Counted from the first letter of the stretch, positions 47,703 through 56,158 are shown. The stretch: DNA of 64,000 nucleotides from Furfurilactobacillus milii (GCF_021654115.1 NZ_JAIWJF010000003.1:240977-304976), one strand, 5' to 3'. Numbers and translations: made by a program. The notes: generated by a model not told the origin, from the letters alone.

Positions 47703-48329
47703 ATGCAAACAAGGCAGGAAGTTAAACCAAAACACCAACGCAACTGGTGGAAAATCACTGCAATCACGTTGATTAGTCTCATTGTGATTGCCGGGATCTG
47801 GGTCAGTGTTGAAGCAACAAAGCCGATGCCGGAGCCTGCTGAGGTAATTCGCCCAGCGCAGCAATCAAACGCCACATTTCAGGTGCAGCTTAATACTAAA
47901 CAAGTGAATGCACTTGCGGATTACTACATTAACAATACGAAAGATAATAAGTATCACTATCGTTTTGTGATTAATAAACACGCAATGCTATACGGGACAA
48001 CCAAATTTCTAGGTGTTAAACTAACGTACGGATTGATTATGGATCCTAGTGTTACCAAATCTGGTAACGTTAAACTCCATGCCTCTAGAATGGCAATTGG
48101 ACGGCTTCAATTGCCTGTACACTTTGTGATGGGATTTGTCGCTCGTCATTACAAATTTCCAAAAGGTGTCAGTGCCAACGCTAAAACAGACACGGTGCTA
48201 TTGGATTTGCATAAGATGGGGCCACGTCGTTCTTTAGCCATCCGGGCTGAAACATTAGACGTGAACAGCGGCACATACATTTTCAAAGCAGGTATTCCAA
48301 AGAGTCAGTTTGATAAAGAAGTTAAATAA
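47703..48329 (+). CDS. YpmS family protein (DUF2140)
   Basis: This 208-aa protein has a single N-terminal membrane helix (about 19-38) and an extracellular domain with FQVQLNTKQVNALADYYI and the DUF2140 blocks YRFVINKHAMLYGTTKFLGVKLTYGL. It is regularly paired with the SGNH hydrolase gene. The function is unknown. AACGGAGG lies before the ATG region. Confidence 0.87.
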   Translation: MQTRQEVKPKHQRNWWKITAITLISLIVIAGIWVSVEATKPMPEPAEVIRPAQQSNATFQVQLNTKQVNALADYYINNTKDNKYHYRFVINKHAMLYGTTKFLGVKLTYGLIMDPSVTKSGNVKLHASRMAIGRLQLPVHFVMGFVARHYKFPKGVSANAKTDTVLLDLHKMGPRRSLAIRAETLDVNSGTYIFKAGIPKSQFDKEVK

Positions 48330-48390
48330 GCAAGATGATACTTCCATCAGGCTTCAGCAATTAAACAGATCAAATGAAAGGAGCACTATC

Positions 48391-48612
48391 ATGCGACGTA
48401 GTTTTTACCAGTACCTAATGACGCAACGCAATGCAGAAAGTTATGAACCAGTCGCTCAATTTGCTAATAACGCATTTTTAGACCAAGCTTTTCCCAAACA
48501 GTCTCAGAACTTTGACGATGTGTCCCGCTACCTTGAATTAAATGGTAACTATCTGCAAAGTATGGATGTGTTCGATGAAGCCTGGCATATGTATCAGGAA
48601 TCGGAATTATAG
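48391..48612 (+). CDS. YozE family protein (UPF0346)
   Basis: This 73-aa protein is one compact SAM-like helical domain: SFYQYLMTQRNAESYEPVAQFANNAFLDQAFPKQS and DFDDVSRYLELNG-type segments. The function is unknown. AAAGGAG lies 9 nt before ATG 48391. It closes the SGNH-YpmS-YozE group and is followed by a terminator. Confidence 0.9.
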   Translation: MRRSFYQYLMTQRNAESYEPVAQFANNAFLDQAFPKQSQNFDDVSRYLELNGNYLQSMDVFDEAWHMYQESEL

Positions 48613-48650
48613 AAGTGTACAATTAATACGAAAATAATTTGTTCAAAATG

Positions 48651-48694
48651 AAAAGGTGCCGCTCAAGTTTGATAACTTTGAGTGGCACCTTTTT
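48651..48694. terminator. Terminator between the YozE and XRE genes
   Basis: AAAAGGTGCCGCTCAAG (48651-48667) pairs with CTTTGAGTGGCACCTTTT, giving a strong stem with A and T runs suitable for both converging genes. Confidence 0.88.
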
Positions 48695-48723
48695 GATTTT
48701 GTAACCTGAATTGAATTCGAAAT

Positions 48724-49041
48724 CTAAGCGTCTGCGTTGTTAATAGTGCGGTTTGCTTTTTCAATCAGCGAAACAAATTGTAAAACACTTTCCATTTGTT
48801 TGTCGGTTAGTCCACCCATTTTAAAAGGCAAATCATCAGAAATACCGAGTAAATAATCTGAAGATGTATCCAGAATATCGCAAATTTTTACGAAGGTTTC
48901 TAGAGACGGATAGGATAATCCTTGTTCGTAAGCTGATACTGTTCCTTTACTAACCACTAATCGTTTCGATAAGTCCATTTGTGTCATTCGTTTTGATTTC
49001 CGAACTGATTTGAGCCTTTGACCAAAAAAATCTATATGCAT
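48724..49041 (-). CDS. XRE family transcriptional regulator
   Basis: This 105-aa protein has one N-terminal helix-turn-helix of the Cro/CI type (RLKSVRKSKRMTQMDLSKRLVVSKGTVSAYEQGLSYPSLETFVKICDIL, residues 9-57) followed by SSDYLLGI and a short helical tail. It is transcribed away from the membrane-protein cluster starting at 49193, so it is a candidate regulator of that cluster. Its ribosome binding site GGAGGG lies in a small hairpin (49048-49065). Confidence 0.88.
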   Translation of the reverse strand: MHIDFFGQRLKSVRKSKRMTQMDLSKRLVVSKGTVSAYEQGLSYPSLETFVKICDILDTSSDYLLGISDDLPFKMGGLTDKQMESVLQFVSLIEKANRTINNADA

Positions 49042-49047
49042 TAATTT

Positions 49048-49065
49048 TACCCTCCGTTCAGGGTA
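49048..49065 (-). promoter_or_regulatory. Inverted repeat covering the ribosome binding site of the XRE gene
   Basis: TACCCT and AGGGTA form a perfect 6-bp repeat with a 6-nt centre, 6 nt before the start codon. In the mRNA the right arm contains part of the GGAGGG binding site. It could be an operator or a translational control hairpin. Confidence 0.4.
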
Positions 49066-49090
49066 GCAAACAAATGTATGTAAAATAATG

Positions 49091-49163
49091 GTACTTAGTA
49101 CAGCCTGTATTGATATTTTTGATTTGATTTGCTAATATTACCGATATAGCATATCGCTATAAT
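49091..49163 (+). promoter_or_regulatory. Divergent control region before the 49193 gene
   Basis: TATAAT lies at 49158-49163. Overlapping palindromes CGATAT-AGC-ATATCG (49142-49156) and ATAGC-ATATC-GCTAT (49146-49160) cover the -10 upstream edge, and GTAC-TTA-GTAC is at 49091-49101. They are plausible binding sites for the divergent XRE protein. Confidence 0.4.
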
Positions 49164-49192
49164 TAGTAGCTAACACCTAAGGGGAGAACAAG

Positions 49193-49570
49193 ATGGAAAA
49201 TTTAGTAGCAAAGGCCAAGAAGAGACCTTCATTAGTAGCCGGTATTGTTGTCATTATTCTGGTTATTATCACTATTGTCGTAGTATCAAGGCCAAAAAGA
49301 TTGAGTGGTACATATTCACATACAACAGATTTGCTTATCGCTAAAAGCACTGACCGTTTGACTTTCGAGGGAAATCAAGTCATAGAAAATGAAGGACAAG
49401 ATTACGAGAATAAAGGGACTTATCAAATAAAAGGGGATCAATTGAAAATGACCATAAAGGGTAGCACACTGTCCGCAACTCTTTCATCCGATAAGAATTC
49501 ATTTACTGTAAACTCGAGTTCAGGTCTTGAGGGATTACTCGCAGGCACAACTTACAAGAAAGATAATTAA
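49193..49570 (+). CDS. Small membrane-anchored protein, unknown
   Basis: I do not recognise this 125-aa protein. A short basic N-terminus and one membrane helix (about residues 13-32) are followed by an external domain of alternating strands starting LSGTYSHTTDLLIAKSTDRLTFEG. The layout (helix, then a Gly-Thr-Tyr start and a beta-rich domain) resembles the N-terminal domain of the lipoprotein at 50480. GGGGAGAA precedes the ATG. It is the first gene of the cluster facing the XRE regulator. Confidence 0.65.
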   Translation: MENLVAKAKKRPSLVAGIVVIILVIITIVVVSRPKRLSGTYSHTTDLLIAKSTDRLTFEGNQVIENEGQDYENKGTYQIKGDQLKMTIKGSTLSATLSSDKNSFTVNSSSGLEGLLAGTTYKKDN

Positions 49571-49682
49571 TGTTTTGGTTCTACAGGATTCTATCCATTT
49601 TTAACTATTGTGACATGTGTTGAACAGAATTAAAGAACATCACTGAATACTTTAGTCAAGTCAGAAACTAGTGAGGAAAATA

Positions 49683-50429
49683 ATGTCTGAAAACAATTTA
49701 CCAGCAAACCTGAACTTATTTAACTATGCGGAAACACCTGATTTTGATAGCTGGGACAAAGGTGCGACTGCAAACGAAGAATACGAGCAGTCAATGAAAA
49801 GTAATAAAATGTGGCGCCGAATCCGGCCGTTTGCGATGTGGGCTGCAATCTTTTTTGGCATGGGTGCATTTGGCCAGTCTGCAGTTTTGGGAATTTTAAT
49901 TTGGGTAATTGCAATACTTTTAGCAAAACGTAGCTTAGCTGGTCACATGCTGGATAACGCAGAAAATGACGCCAATGCAAAACTAAGAGAAATACAAGGT
50001 GAACACGCTGAATTATGTGCTGACAATGTGGCAAAAAAGCTAATGATTGGCCAGTGGTCTTGGTTTAGAACGGGACGTGAAGTCTTAATTTACAGTGGAG
50101 AACGGTTCGCATATCTTAATGCGGCTCAGGGATCACTAGTTGCCTATAACAATAGCAACATTAAAGAAGTAACCCGCGAACGGTTACATACTGGAACACA
50201 CACGGATTCAAACTCTAATACTGTTGGTGGCGGCACAGCAATTGGCAATACTGGACTAGCTGTTGGAGGAGCAAAAACAAGTACGACATCCGATACCACT
50301 GATTTTTACGAATGGCATTTTGACATTCTAACTGATTTCCTAACATATCCTAAAGTTTCGTTTGTTCTGGCAGATAGTCCAAATACAGAAAACTTGATTG
50401 GTAAAGCCTACGCAATTTTAAAGCCATAA
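49683..50429 (+). CDS. Membrane protein with C-terminal PH-like region, unknown
   Basis: This 248-aa protein has a polar N-terminus (residues 1-45), two close membrane helices (about 50-88) and a cytoplasmic part. The latter has strand-rich VLIYSGERFAYLNAAQGSLVAYNNSNIKEV and a Gly/Thr/Ser-rich insert (near 175-205) before FYEWHFDILTDFLTYPKVSFVL. The pattern recalls bacterial PH-like domains, but I cannot name a family. GAGGAAA sets ATG 49683. Confidence 0.6.
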   Translation: MSENNLPANLNLFNYAETPDFDSWDKGATANEEYEQSMKSNKMWRRIRPFAMWAAIFFGMGAFGQSAVLGILIWVIAILLAKRSLAGHMLDNAENDANAKLREIQGEHAELCADNVAKKLMIGQWSWFRTGREVLIYSGERFAYLNAAQGSLVAYNNSNIKEVTRERLHTGTHTDSNSNTVGGGTAIGNTGLAVGGAKTSTTSDTTDFYEWHFDILTDFLTYPKVSFVLADSPNTENLIGKAYAILKP

Positions 50430-50479
50430 ATTGACGCTAATTTGCAAAAGATAATTTATTTTCTGTCTGTGAGGATTCA

Positions 50480-51592
50480 ATGATGAAATCAAGACGTACT
50501 TTACGTATACTCGTCGGCCTAGTTCTTATAGGGGGCTTTTTACTCGCTGGTTGTCAAAAAATCAAGCCTAAAGTTACACAACCTGATTTGACAGGAACGT
50601 ACTACTACGACGTTTCCAATCAATTTTCTGTTGGTCAGAATGATGGTCAAAACGATTTAATTCACGTGTTTTATATTCGTCGAACTGACATGACTAATAA
50701 AAAATATGATGTTGAAGAAAAAGGAAGTCATTCCTTTAGCGAGGGGAAAATGACTGTTGACGGCAACATTATGAACATGCATCTATCTAAAAGTTCCAAG
50801 AATTTAGACGGCAATTTTGCTGGTGCACGAAATGCAGATATAAAAAAAGTTAGGGCGTTGAATTTTACTTTTAAAAACGGACTTCTCATAATTAATCGCC
50901 AGATTTTTATGTACAACGATAAAAGCGATAACGGAATAAAACTTGGAAAAGTTTTCAGTGGTTATGATTGGGACGACGTTTTTCAAGAGTCTAGTGTGAC
51001 CCGTAAAAGCGCTTCTACTCAGTTTAGTAGTTCCTCAAACAAGCTGAGTTCAACTTCTAATTCAGCAGCTTTTAGCTCCAGTATTTCTAGCACTGCACCA
51101 CAATCTAGCTCCGAGCACCCAAATAAAGTTGCTAGTGGTTCAGATATTAAATCAAGTGTTGCATCCATGGATATCAGTTCAATTCAAAACGGTGATTATT
51201 CTACTCTGAAAGGTAACTGGGAAGAAATTGCAGTTTCTGGATCCGGCCTTCATGGTGGACAAGGCCTTCAATGGTCAAAAAATCCATCTGACCTAAGTAG
51301 CAATATGAAAATTGAAAATGGGGGCATTTCTGACGGCGATATTTTGTTAAATGGCAATCAGATTTATGAAGGCGGAGCGCCAAGCTACGCCGATTATGCT
51401 ACGGAAAATGGCGTATTAACTGCCTCAACAGACAATGATGATAACTCTACAAATTATGCGGTTAAATTTTATCCAAAAGGTGTACCTATTGATATGCCAT
51501 TTAACAATGGGGTTGCGGATGATACAAGCACCAATCGAGTGATTTTCTGGAATAGTTCAAATAACTATAGTGAATTATTTATGCAACAATAG
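50480..51592 (+). CDS. Lipoprotein with C-terminal DUF6287-like domain
   Basis: This 370-aa protein has a lipoprotein signal peptide with lipobox LLAG-C (Cys25). A beta-rich domain (LTGTYYYDVSNQF to about residue 165) and a Ser-rich linker (about 172-220) follow. The C-terminal domain (about 230-370) begins MDISSIQNGDYSTLKGNWEE and ends NRVIFWNSSNNYSELFM. That domain is shared with the next gene and looks like DUF6287. Surface location is clear; the function is not. Confidence 0.72.
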   Translation: MMKSRRTLRILVGLVLIGGFLLAGCQKIKPKVTQPDLTGTYYYDVSNQFSVGQNDGQNDLIHVFYIRRTDMTNKKYDVEEKGSHSFSEGKMTVDGNIMNMHLSKSSKNLDGNFAGARNADIKKVRALNFTFKNGLLIINRQIFMYNDKSDNGIKLGKVFSGYDWDDVFQESSVTRKSASTQFSSSSNKLSSTSNSAAFSSSISSTAPQSSSEHPNKVASGSDIKSSVASMDISSIQNGDYSTLKGNWEEIAVSGSGLHGGQGLQWSKNPSDLSSNMKIENGGISDGDILLNGNQIYEGGAPSYADYATENGVLTASTDNDDNSTNYAVKFYPKGVPIDMPFNNGVADDTSTNRVIFWNSSNNYSELFMQQ

Positions 51593-51669
51593 ATTTTTAA
51601 ACCAATCCATCCTTGGACTTAAACGGCTGATGATGGAATACATGTTGAAAATGAAAGAGGTTATAGTCC

Positions 51670-52233
51670 ATGAGCATGCGAAAAAGATTAATTACAAAAG
51701 GGTTCATTTTGTTGTCAGCAATGGCTTTTATGACAGTTGATTTCTGTGCAAAAGCAGCCACACATGACCCATCTAATACGACAAGTAAGAAAACAAGTTA
51801 TCCAAAAATCAACATTAAAGATATTCCGAATGGTCAGTTTGGCGGGTTTAGTTCGGGAAAGTGGACGGAAGTGGCCGTAGCAAACCGGACGCATGGTAAG
51901 CAAGTCAAGTGGGTCCGAAACCCTAATAAACTAAAAGATAAATTGACTGTTACTAGCAACAATATTGATGATAATCATATTGCACTTGTTAATACTCGCT
52001 TCTCTTTAGAAAATGTTCGTGCCAAAGCAAAATATGAAAAGGTTCATGGGACGATGACGGTTCTGCCCGATCCTTCAGAAAATGTCAAACCAAGTTATTC
52101 AATCAAGTTTTTTCCTAAAGGAACAACGGCTAAACTGAATTTTAAAAACGGATTTAAAGATGATAAATCTAAGAATCGGATTGCTATTTGGACAGAAAAA
52201 GGGAATCGTACCGAATACTTTGCTCAAAATTAG
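51670..52233 (+). CDS. Secreted protein with DUF6287-like domain
   Basis: This 187-aa protein has a cleavable signal peptide (cleavage near A-K-A-A at about residue 30) and a single domain similar to the C-terminus of the preceding lipoprotein: IKDIPNGQFGGFSSGKWTEVAV, YSIKFFPKGTTAKLNFKNGFKDDKSKNRIAIW. The two genes therefore look like a tandem duplication in which one copy lost the anchor. The start at ATG 51670 or 51676 is not resolved. Confidence 0.7.
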   Translation: MSMRKRLITKGFILLSAMAFMTVDFCAKAATHDPSNTTSKKTSYPKINIKDIPNGQFGGFSSGKWTEVAVANRTHGKQVKWVRNPNKLKDKLTVTSNNIDDNHIALVNTRFSLENVRAKAKYEKVHGTMTVLPDPSENVKPSYSIKFFPKGTTAKLNFKNGFKDDKSKNRIAIWTEKGNRTEYFAQN

Positions 52234-52287
52234 TTTGCTAGTCGTATCTAAATAAATGCGTGAATTCGATGGAAGGGGTAAGTTGGC

Positions 52288-52938
52288 TTGAAACACAATG
52301 TTAAGCCATTTAGTTTACGTGTGTTCCGCTATGGCATGCTGATTCTGATAGCCACAATAGTGGTTGCGTCGCTTATTTTTGCAATTTGGCCAGTACCGTT
52401 TAAATCTGGTGCAACTGTGTCATCACAATCACCTAAATCTCTTGTGAATGATCAATCGAGTTCAGCATCCAGTAGTCGTGCTAGGGGCACAGACGCGACT
52501 GTTACTTCAAATGTAGATGAAAGTTCTAGTGATGCCCCATATACTCCAAGTTTAATTCCATCGGACAACGATGCCACCGTAATGATTCCTAAAATTCAAC
52601 AATTTTTCCGTGATTATCAGGACTATACAACCGGCGGTTATGCGGATGGTATCCGAGCTAATAAAATGCGTCTTAATGCTAATGAGAATATTGTTGATGG
52701 ATTAATACTTCCTGGAAAACAAGACGAATACGATGATTCAAGCATTGTTGGGACCTTTACGTTAATTCGTGAACCTATTGTTATTCAAAGTGTTCATACA
52801 AAAAACTACTATACCGTCGAAGTTGACTACACATGTACAGTTAATAAAAACACGTCAAAGCATGCAGATGTATATAAGGTCAGCGTTGCCAATAATAAAA
52901 TAGCTACGATGTATGAAAAAGGTACGCGTGTCTTTTAA
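52288..52938 (+). CDS. Single-pass membrane protein, unknown
   Basis: This 216-aa protein begins at TTG 52288 behind AAGGGG. It has a basic N-terminus, a membrane helix (about 15-34), a Ser-rich linker (about 42-80) and an external domain with IQQFFRDYQDYTTGGYADGIRANKMRLNAN and VEVDYTCTVNKNTSKHADVYKVSVANNKI. It shares the anchor-linker-domain layout of its neighbours, but the domain is not recognised. Confidence 0.6.
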   Translation: MKHNVKPFSLRVFRYGMLILIATIVVASLIFAIWPVPFKSGATVSSQSPKSLVNDQSSSASSSRARGTDATVTSNVDESSSDAPYTPSLIPSDNDATVMIPKIQQFFRDYQDYTTGGYADGIRANKMRLNANENIVDGLILPGKQDEYDDSSIVGTFTLIREPIVIQSVHTKNYYTVEVDYTCTVNKNTSKHADVYKVSVANNKIATMYEKGTRVF

Positions 52939-53081
52939 GTGTTTTTAAAACACCACTTTAGATGCCCGCACGACGCACGACTGTTTATTTTGTGAAATCA
53001 CTTTTTAAGATTGAAACTATTGAGTTCCACTTTCTACATTTTTTAGTTGCCATCAGACTTATCCAATTGGAGGAACCACAT

Positions 53082-53615
53082 ATGACAAATCTTGGTACTT
53101 TTTTGAAAAAAAGACTTGGTGCTATCTCAGTTGTAATTATCGTTGTTCTGTTGTTGATTTGTGGTGTAATTAATACAAACGCTAATGCAAAACAAGCATC
53201 GACCAGCGTAAGTGCAACACGAGTTTCTTCGTACAAACATTTAGCAAACAAGTTAGCTAATCAGGCTATTAAGGCCGATGAAGATACAACTACTGCGGTT
53301 AATAAAACATTGACTCAATTAAAGGCAGCTAATAATCTTAAAACTAAGTCTGTTATTGATAAGGATAAAAATGCGGCCGCTAAAGCACAAACGGCGGCTT
53401 CAAAAACAATTAATGAAATTACGAGTCAGGACAAGGGTTTTGATCAGATTCATAAAGCCCTAAACAGTGTTACTGATGTTACGGTTCACCGCGATCAGCA
53501 GCACCTTTCAGATGCTCAGTCTGCTATTGATAAAGTTCAGGACCAGTCAGTTCGTCATTATTTGAGCAGATCATACATGAATAAACTTAAGAAAATTGTT
53601 TCACAGGCCGAATAA
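53082..53615 (+). CDS. Secreted or anchored helical protein, unknown
   Basis: This 177-aa protein has an N-terminal membrane helix or uncleaved signal (about residues 13-32). Most of the rest is alpha-helical and Lys/Ala/Thr/Asp-rich, likely coiled coil (KADEDTTTAVNKTLTQLKAANNL, AAAKAQTAASKTINEI). GGAGG sets ATG 53082; the 40 codons upstream in frame lack a binding site. It is the last gene of the cluster and is followed by a terminator. Confidence 0.6.
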   Translation: MTNLGTFLKKRLGAISVVIIVVLLLICGVINTNANAKQASTSVSATRVSSYKHLANKLANQAIKADEDTTTAVNKTLTQLKAANNLKTKSVIDKDKNAAAKAQTAASKTINEITSQDKGFDQIHKALNSVTDVTVHRDQQHLSDAQSAIDKVQDQSVRHYLSRSYMNKLKKIVSQAE

Positions 53616-53653
53616 AATATGACGCCTAAGCAGACAATCACGAGCTGCAGATA

Positions 53654-53711
53654 AACAACATCCCCGTTGAGTCGATTAATTCATTTTTGACTCAACGGAG
53701 ATGTTGTTTTG
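53654..53711. terminator. Terminator closing the membrane-protein cluster
   Basis: AACAACATC and CGTTGAGTC on the left pair with GACTCAACG and GATGTTGTT on the right, followed by TT. It is strong and usable from both sides. The rest of 53616-53832 shows nothing else. Confidence 0.85.
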
Positions 53712-53832
53712 ATAAAATTTACATTTTAAACGTAGAGGGTTATCCCCGAACATTGTTGGCCCTTCAACATGTGACCATAAACTGTTGTTGGAAAGAGCCA
53801 GCCTATCTACAGACGCGATGAATCCACTTCAC

Positions 53833-54837
53833 TTATTTTTTCACCAAACCAAGTTCAATCAGTCGATTAGCAGCATCAATGACCGTTTGTTGTGGTTTAT
53901 GTTGCTGCCATCCGAGGTCATTTTCTGCAGCGGCCGCAGTATGGTGGTAACGACGATTAAGCATTGGAACCAGCGATCGCAAACTAGGAATAAATTTGGC
54001 TAGCAGTCGTGTGGCCCAGTTTGGCAAAGCGCGGACGTGTAGATGAAGTGAAGGAAATGCGGACTGATAAATTTTGCCCACTTCTAACATGGTTAGTGTT
54101 TGCGATGAGCCAATATAACGTTTGCCAATTGCCTGTGGCGTTTCAAACGCCAAACGATGTAGGCGCGCCAAGTCGCGAACATCGCTGATTTCCAATGGTA
54201 CTTTTGGCAGAGCTGGTTGACCTTTCAACAGTTGCAAAAGGATCCCGTTAGAACTTAGATTGCTGGTAATAACTGGGCCAAAAATTGAGCCTGGTAAGAT
54301 TGTTGTTAGTTCGATATTATGATCTTGAGCAAACGCCCAAGCCGCTTGTTCAGCCTTCACTTTTGAAATTCGATAAGGATCCAGCTCAGGACTGTTTAGA
54401 TCCGTCCAGAAGCTTTCATCAAAGGTACCAGTGGCGGTGCTGAGTGGGGTTGCAGCGGCTTGTGAACTTGTCATGACCACGCGAGTGATGCCTGCGCCTT
54501 CTGCTGCTTGTAAAACGTTCAGGACACCGCCCTTAGCGACACTGACTAGTTCTTCTGTTGATTCTGTGCCGTTTCCTAATGGAGATGCGACGTGAATGAC
54601 ACCGTCAGCATTTTTCATTCCCGTTTCCCAACCGTCTATACTTGTTAAATCTGCCTTAAAGAAGGATAAATTAGCGAGATCTTCAGCTGGTACATAGTGG
54701 CTCATTGACTCACGGATACCATCCGCTTTTGTTAGTGAGCGTAAACTAGCGCTAACCGCATAGTGGTGGTTTAACAGTTCAACAATGACCCAGGTTGCTA
54801 CAAAACCGGATCCACCTGATACAATAATTTTTTTCAT
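53833..54837 (-). CDS. Extended SDR NAD(P)-dependent reductase (dihydroflavonol reductase-like)
   Basis: This 334-aa oxidoreductase has the nucleotide-binding loop GGSGFVATW at residues 8-16, followed by VIHVASPLG, TSSQAA and the catalytic Tyr-x3-Lys in DPYRISKVKAEQAAW. This resembles dihydroflavonol-4-reductase-like aldehyde or ketone reductases. The natural substrate cannot be told. It is divergent from a TetR gene with a shared palindromic operator, which suggests induction by a small carbonyl or toxic compound. Confidence 0.88.
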   Translation of the reverse strand: MKKIIVSGGSGFVATWVIVELLNHHYAVSASLRSLTKADGIRESMSHYVPAEDLANLSFFKADLTSIDGWETGMKNADGVIHVASPLGNGTESTEELVSVAKGGVLNVLQAAEGAGITRVVMTSSQAAATPLSTATGTFDESFWTDLNSPELDPYRISKVKAEQAAWAFAQDHNIELTTILPGSIFGPVITSNLSSNGILLQLLKGQPALPKVPLEISDVRDLARLHRLAFETPQAIGKRYIGSSQTLTMLEVGKIYQSAFPSLHLHVRALPNWATRLLAKFIPSLRSLVPMLNRRYHHTAAAAENDLGWQQHKPQQTVIDAANRLIELGLVKK

Positions 54838-54857
54838 TCAAAAACACCTCGTTATTT

Positions 54858-54892
54858 ATTTTAGACAAATAATACGTCATATTGTCTAAAAT
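54858..54892. promoter_or_regulatory. Operator between the SDR and TetR genes
   Basis: ATTTTAGACAA (54858-54868) and TTGTCTAAAAT (54882-54892) form a perfect 11-bp inverted repeat with a 13-bp centre in the 93-nt divergent region. Its size and place fit a TetR-family operator controlling both genes. Confidence 0.7.
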
Positions 54893-54930
54893 GTAAACAA
54901 GTGTTATTATTTTTATTGAGGTAAGGAATA

Positions 54931-55584
54931 ATGATTAATAAAAGTGACTTAACGATTAAATTGAATCATGTCATCCTAATTGATGGTTTTCAAAAAATGT
55001 CAATGGGCAAACTAGCGTCAGCAATCGATGTTAGTCGTGCAACACTGTATTCGTATTTTGAAAATAAAGAAGAAATTGTTCAAGCTGTTGTGGCACGCTA
55101 CCTTCAGTTTATTTCTGATCGACCAATACCTAACACATTCACGCCAGACTCATTTGCGACGGTTTGGTTGAACTCATTATTACTAATGGGATCAACGACA
55201 GATCGATTTAATAATGATTTACAGCATGGCTATCCTGACCTGGCGTATCAGTTAAGAGCTGCTGAGCACGAGTATTTTCAGCGTTTGTTAAGCTACGTTG
55301 AACAGGCGCAGCAGGAAGACTTTATTGAACCAACTTACGATCCAAATTTTGCCCTTTTTCAAGCGAATTCTTTAACGCAGTCAATCATTCAGCAGGTAAG
55401 AAGTAAGGCGATTACGCTGGATCTGGCAGAACGCTACTTAAAGGATGGCATTGATTTTAGCTTTGCGGGGCTACTGACTTCGACGGCAAAAGAGCATTTC
55501 GATATTCAGACTATTAAACCATTTGAAGCAGTAATTTTGTCGGAATTTCGAAAAACTTATTCACTGATTGAATCCGAACAGTAA
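54931..55584 (+). CDS. TetR/AcrR family regulator
   Basis: This 217-aa protein has an N-terminal TetR helix-turn-helix (VILIDGFQKMSMGKLASAIDVSRATLYSYFENKEEIVQAVVARYL, residues 14-58) and an all-helical ligand-binding domain. It is probably a repressor of the divergent SDR gene and of itself through the palindrome at 54858-54892. Confidence 0.9.
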   Translation: MINKSDLTIKLNHVILIDGFQKMSMGKLASAIDVSRATLYSYFENKEEIVQAVVARYLQFISDRPIPNTFTPDSFATVWLNSLLLMGSTTDRFNNDLQHGYPDLAYQLRAAEHEYFQRLLSYVEQAQQEDFIEPTYDPNFALFQANSLTQSIIQQVRSKAITLDLAERYLKDGIDFSFAGLLTSTAKEHFDIQTIKPFEAVILSEFRKTYSLIESEQ

Positions 55585-55655
55585 ATGGATAAGCGCCTCA
55601 AAAAACGTTCGATACAGTTTCAGCAACTCATCACATTGTCGTCTGTTACAACGGA

Positions 55656-55684
55656 TTTAAACGGTGATGGGATATATATATAAT
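55656..55684 (+). promoter_or_regulatory. Probable promoter of the 55724 gene
   Basis: TTTAAA (55656-55661), 17 nt and TATAAT (55679-55684) lie about 40 nt before ATG 55724. Confidence 0.5.
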
Positions 55685-55723
55685 CGACAAGTTTATCACG
55701 ATGAAATTAAAAGGAGGAATTTG

Positions 55724-56074
55724 ATGGTAGTTGGACCATTGTCTGAATGGGTAAGCGCGTTTGCAGAAATTTTAGCTGTTTGTGTGGCACTCTTTCTGCC
55801 TTACTACACGGCTCACAGAGCCTCAAAAGCGCGACAAAAAAAGTTTGCAGCTAGTATTGCTCATTTGACTGAAGTGGCTGAAACGGGCGATGAAACGGCA
55901 AGAAAAGAATTATCTGGCTTTTTGAATGTCGGCTTTCTAATCAGTAACAATAGCAAAGAACAAGAATTGATCACCACGGGGATGGAAATCTTGCGTTTGC
56001 TGGACAGTCCCATTACACAGGCAGATAAAGAAGAAATCAACCGACTACTGGCAAGCATAAAAAGGTTTGCATAA
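55724..56074 (+). CDS. Small single-pass membrane protein, unknown
   Basis: This 116-aa protein has an N-terminal hydrophobic segment (about residues 7-26, SAFAEILAVCVALFLPYY) followed by a basic stretch and a cytoplasmic helical part (LTEVAETGDETARKELSGFL to SIKRF). I do not recognise a family. AAAGGAGGA fixes ATG 55724. Its own promoter and terminator make it a single-gene unit. Confidence 0.6.
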   Translation: MVVGPLSEWVSAFAEILAVCVALFLPYYTAHRASKARQKKFAASIAHLTEVAETGDETARKELSGFLNVGFLISNNSKEQELITTGMEILRLLDSPITQADKEEINRLLASIKRFA

Positions 56075-56109
56075 ACGATGCTTCCGTCAGTCTAAAGTAT
56101 TGGTATATT

Positions 56110-56158
56110 AAAAATATGGTCAACAATGAACTTACATTTCATTGTTGACCATATTTTT
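56110..56158. terminator. Perfect bidirectional terminator
   Basis: The 21-nt arms 56110-56130 and 56138-56158 (core ATATGGTCAACAATGAA) are perfectly complementary, with A5 and T5 at the outer ends. It lies between convergent genes. Confidence 0.92.

Noticed and set aside
53745..53760. CGAAC...GTTGG as a LexA box
   Set aside because: The spacing is one base short and it is not placed at a promoter.
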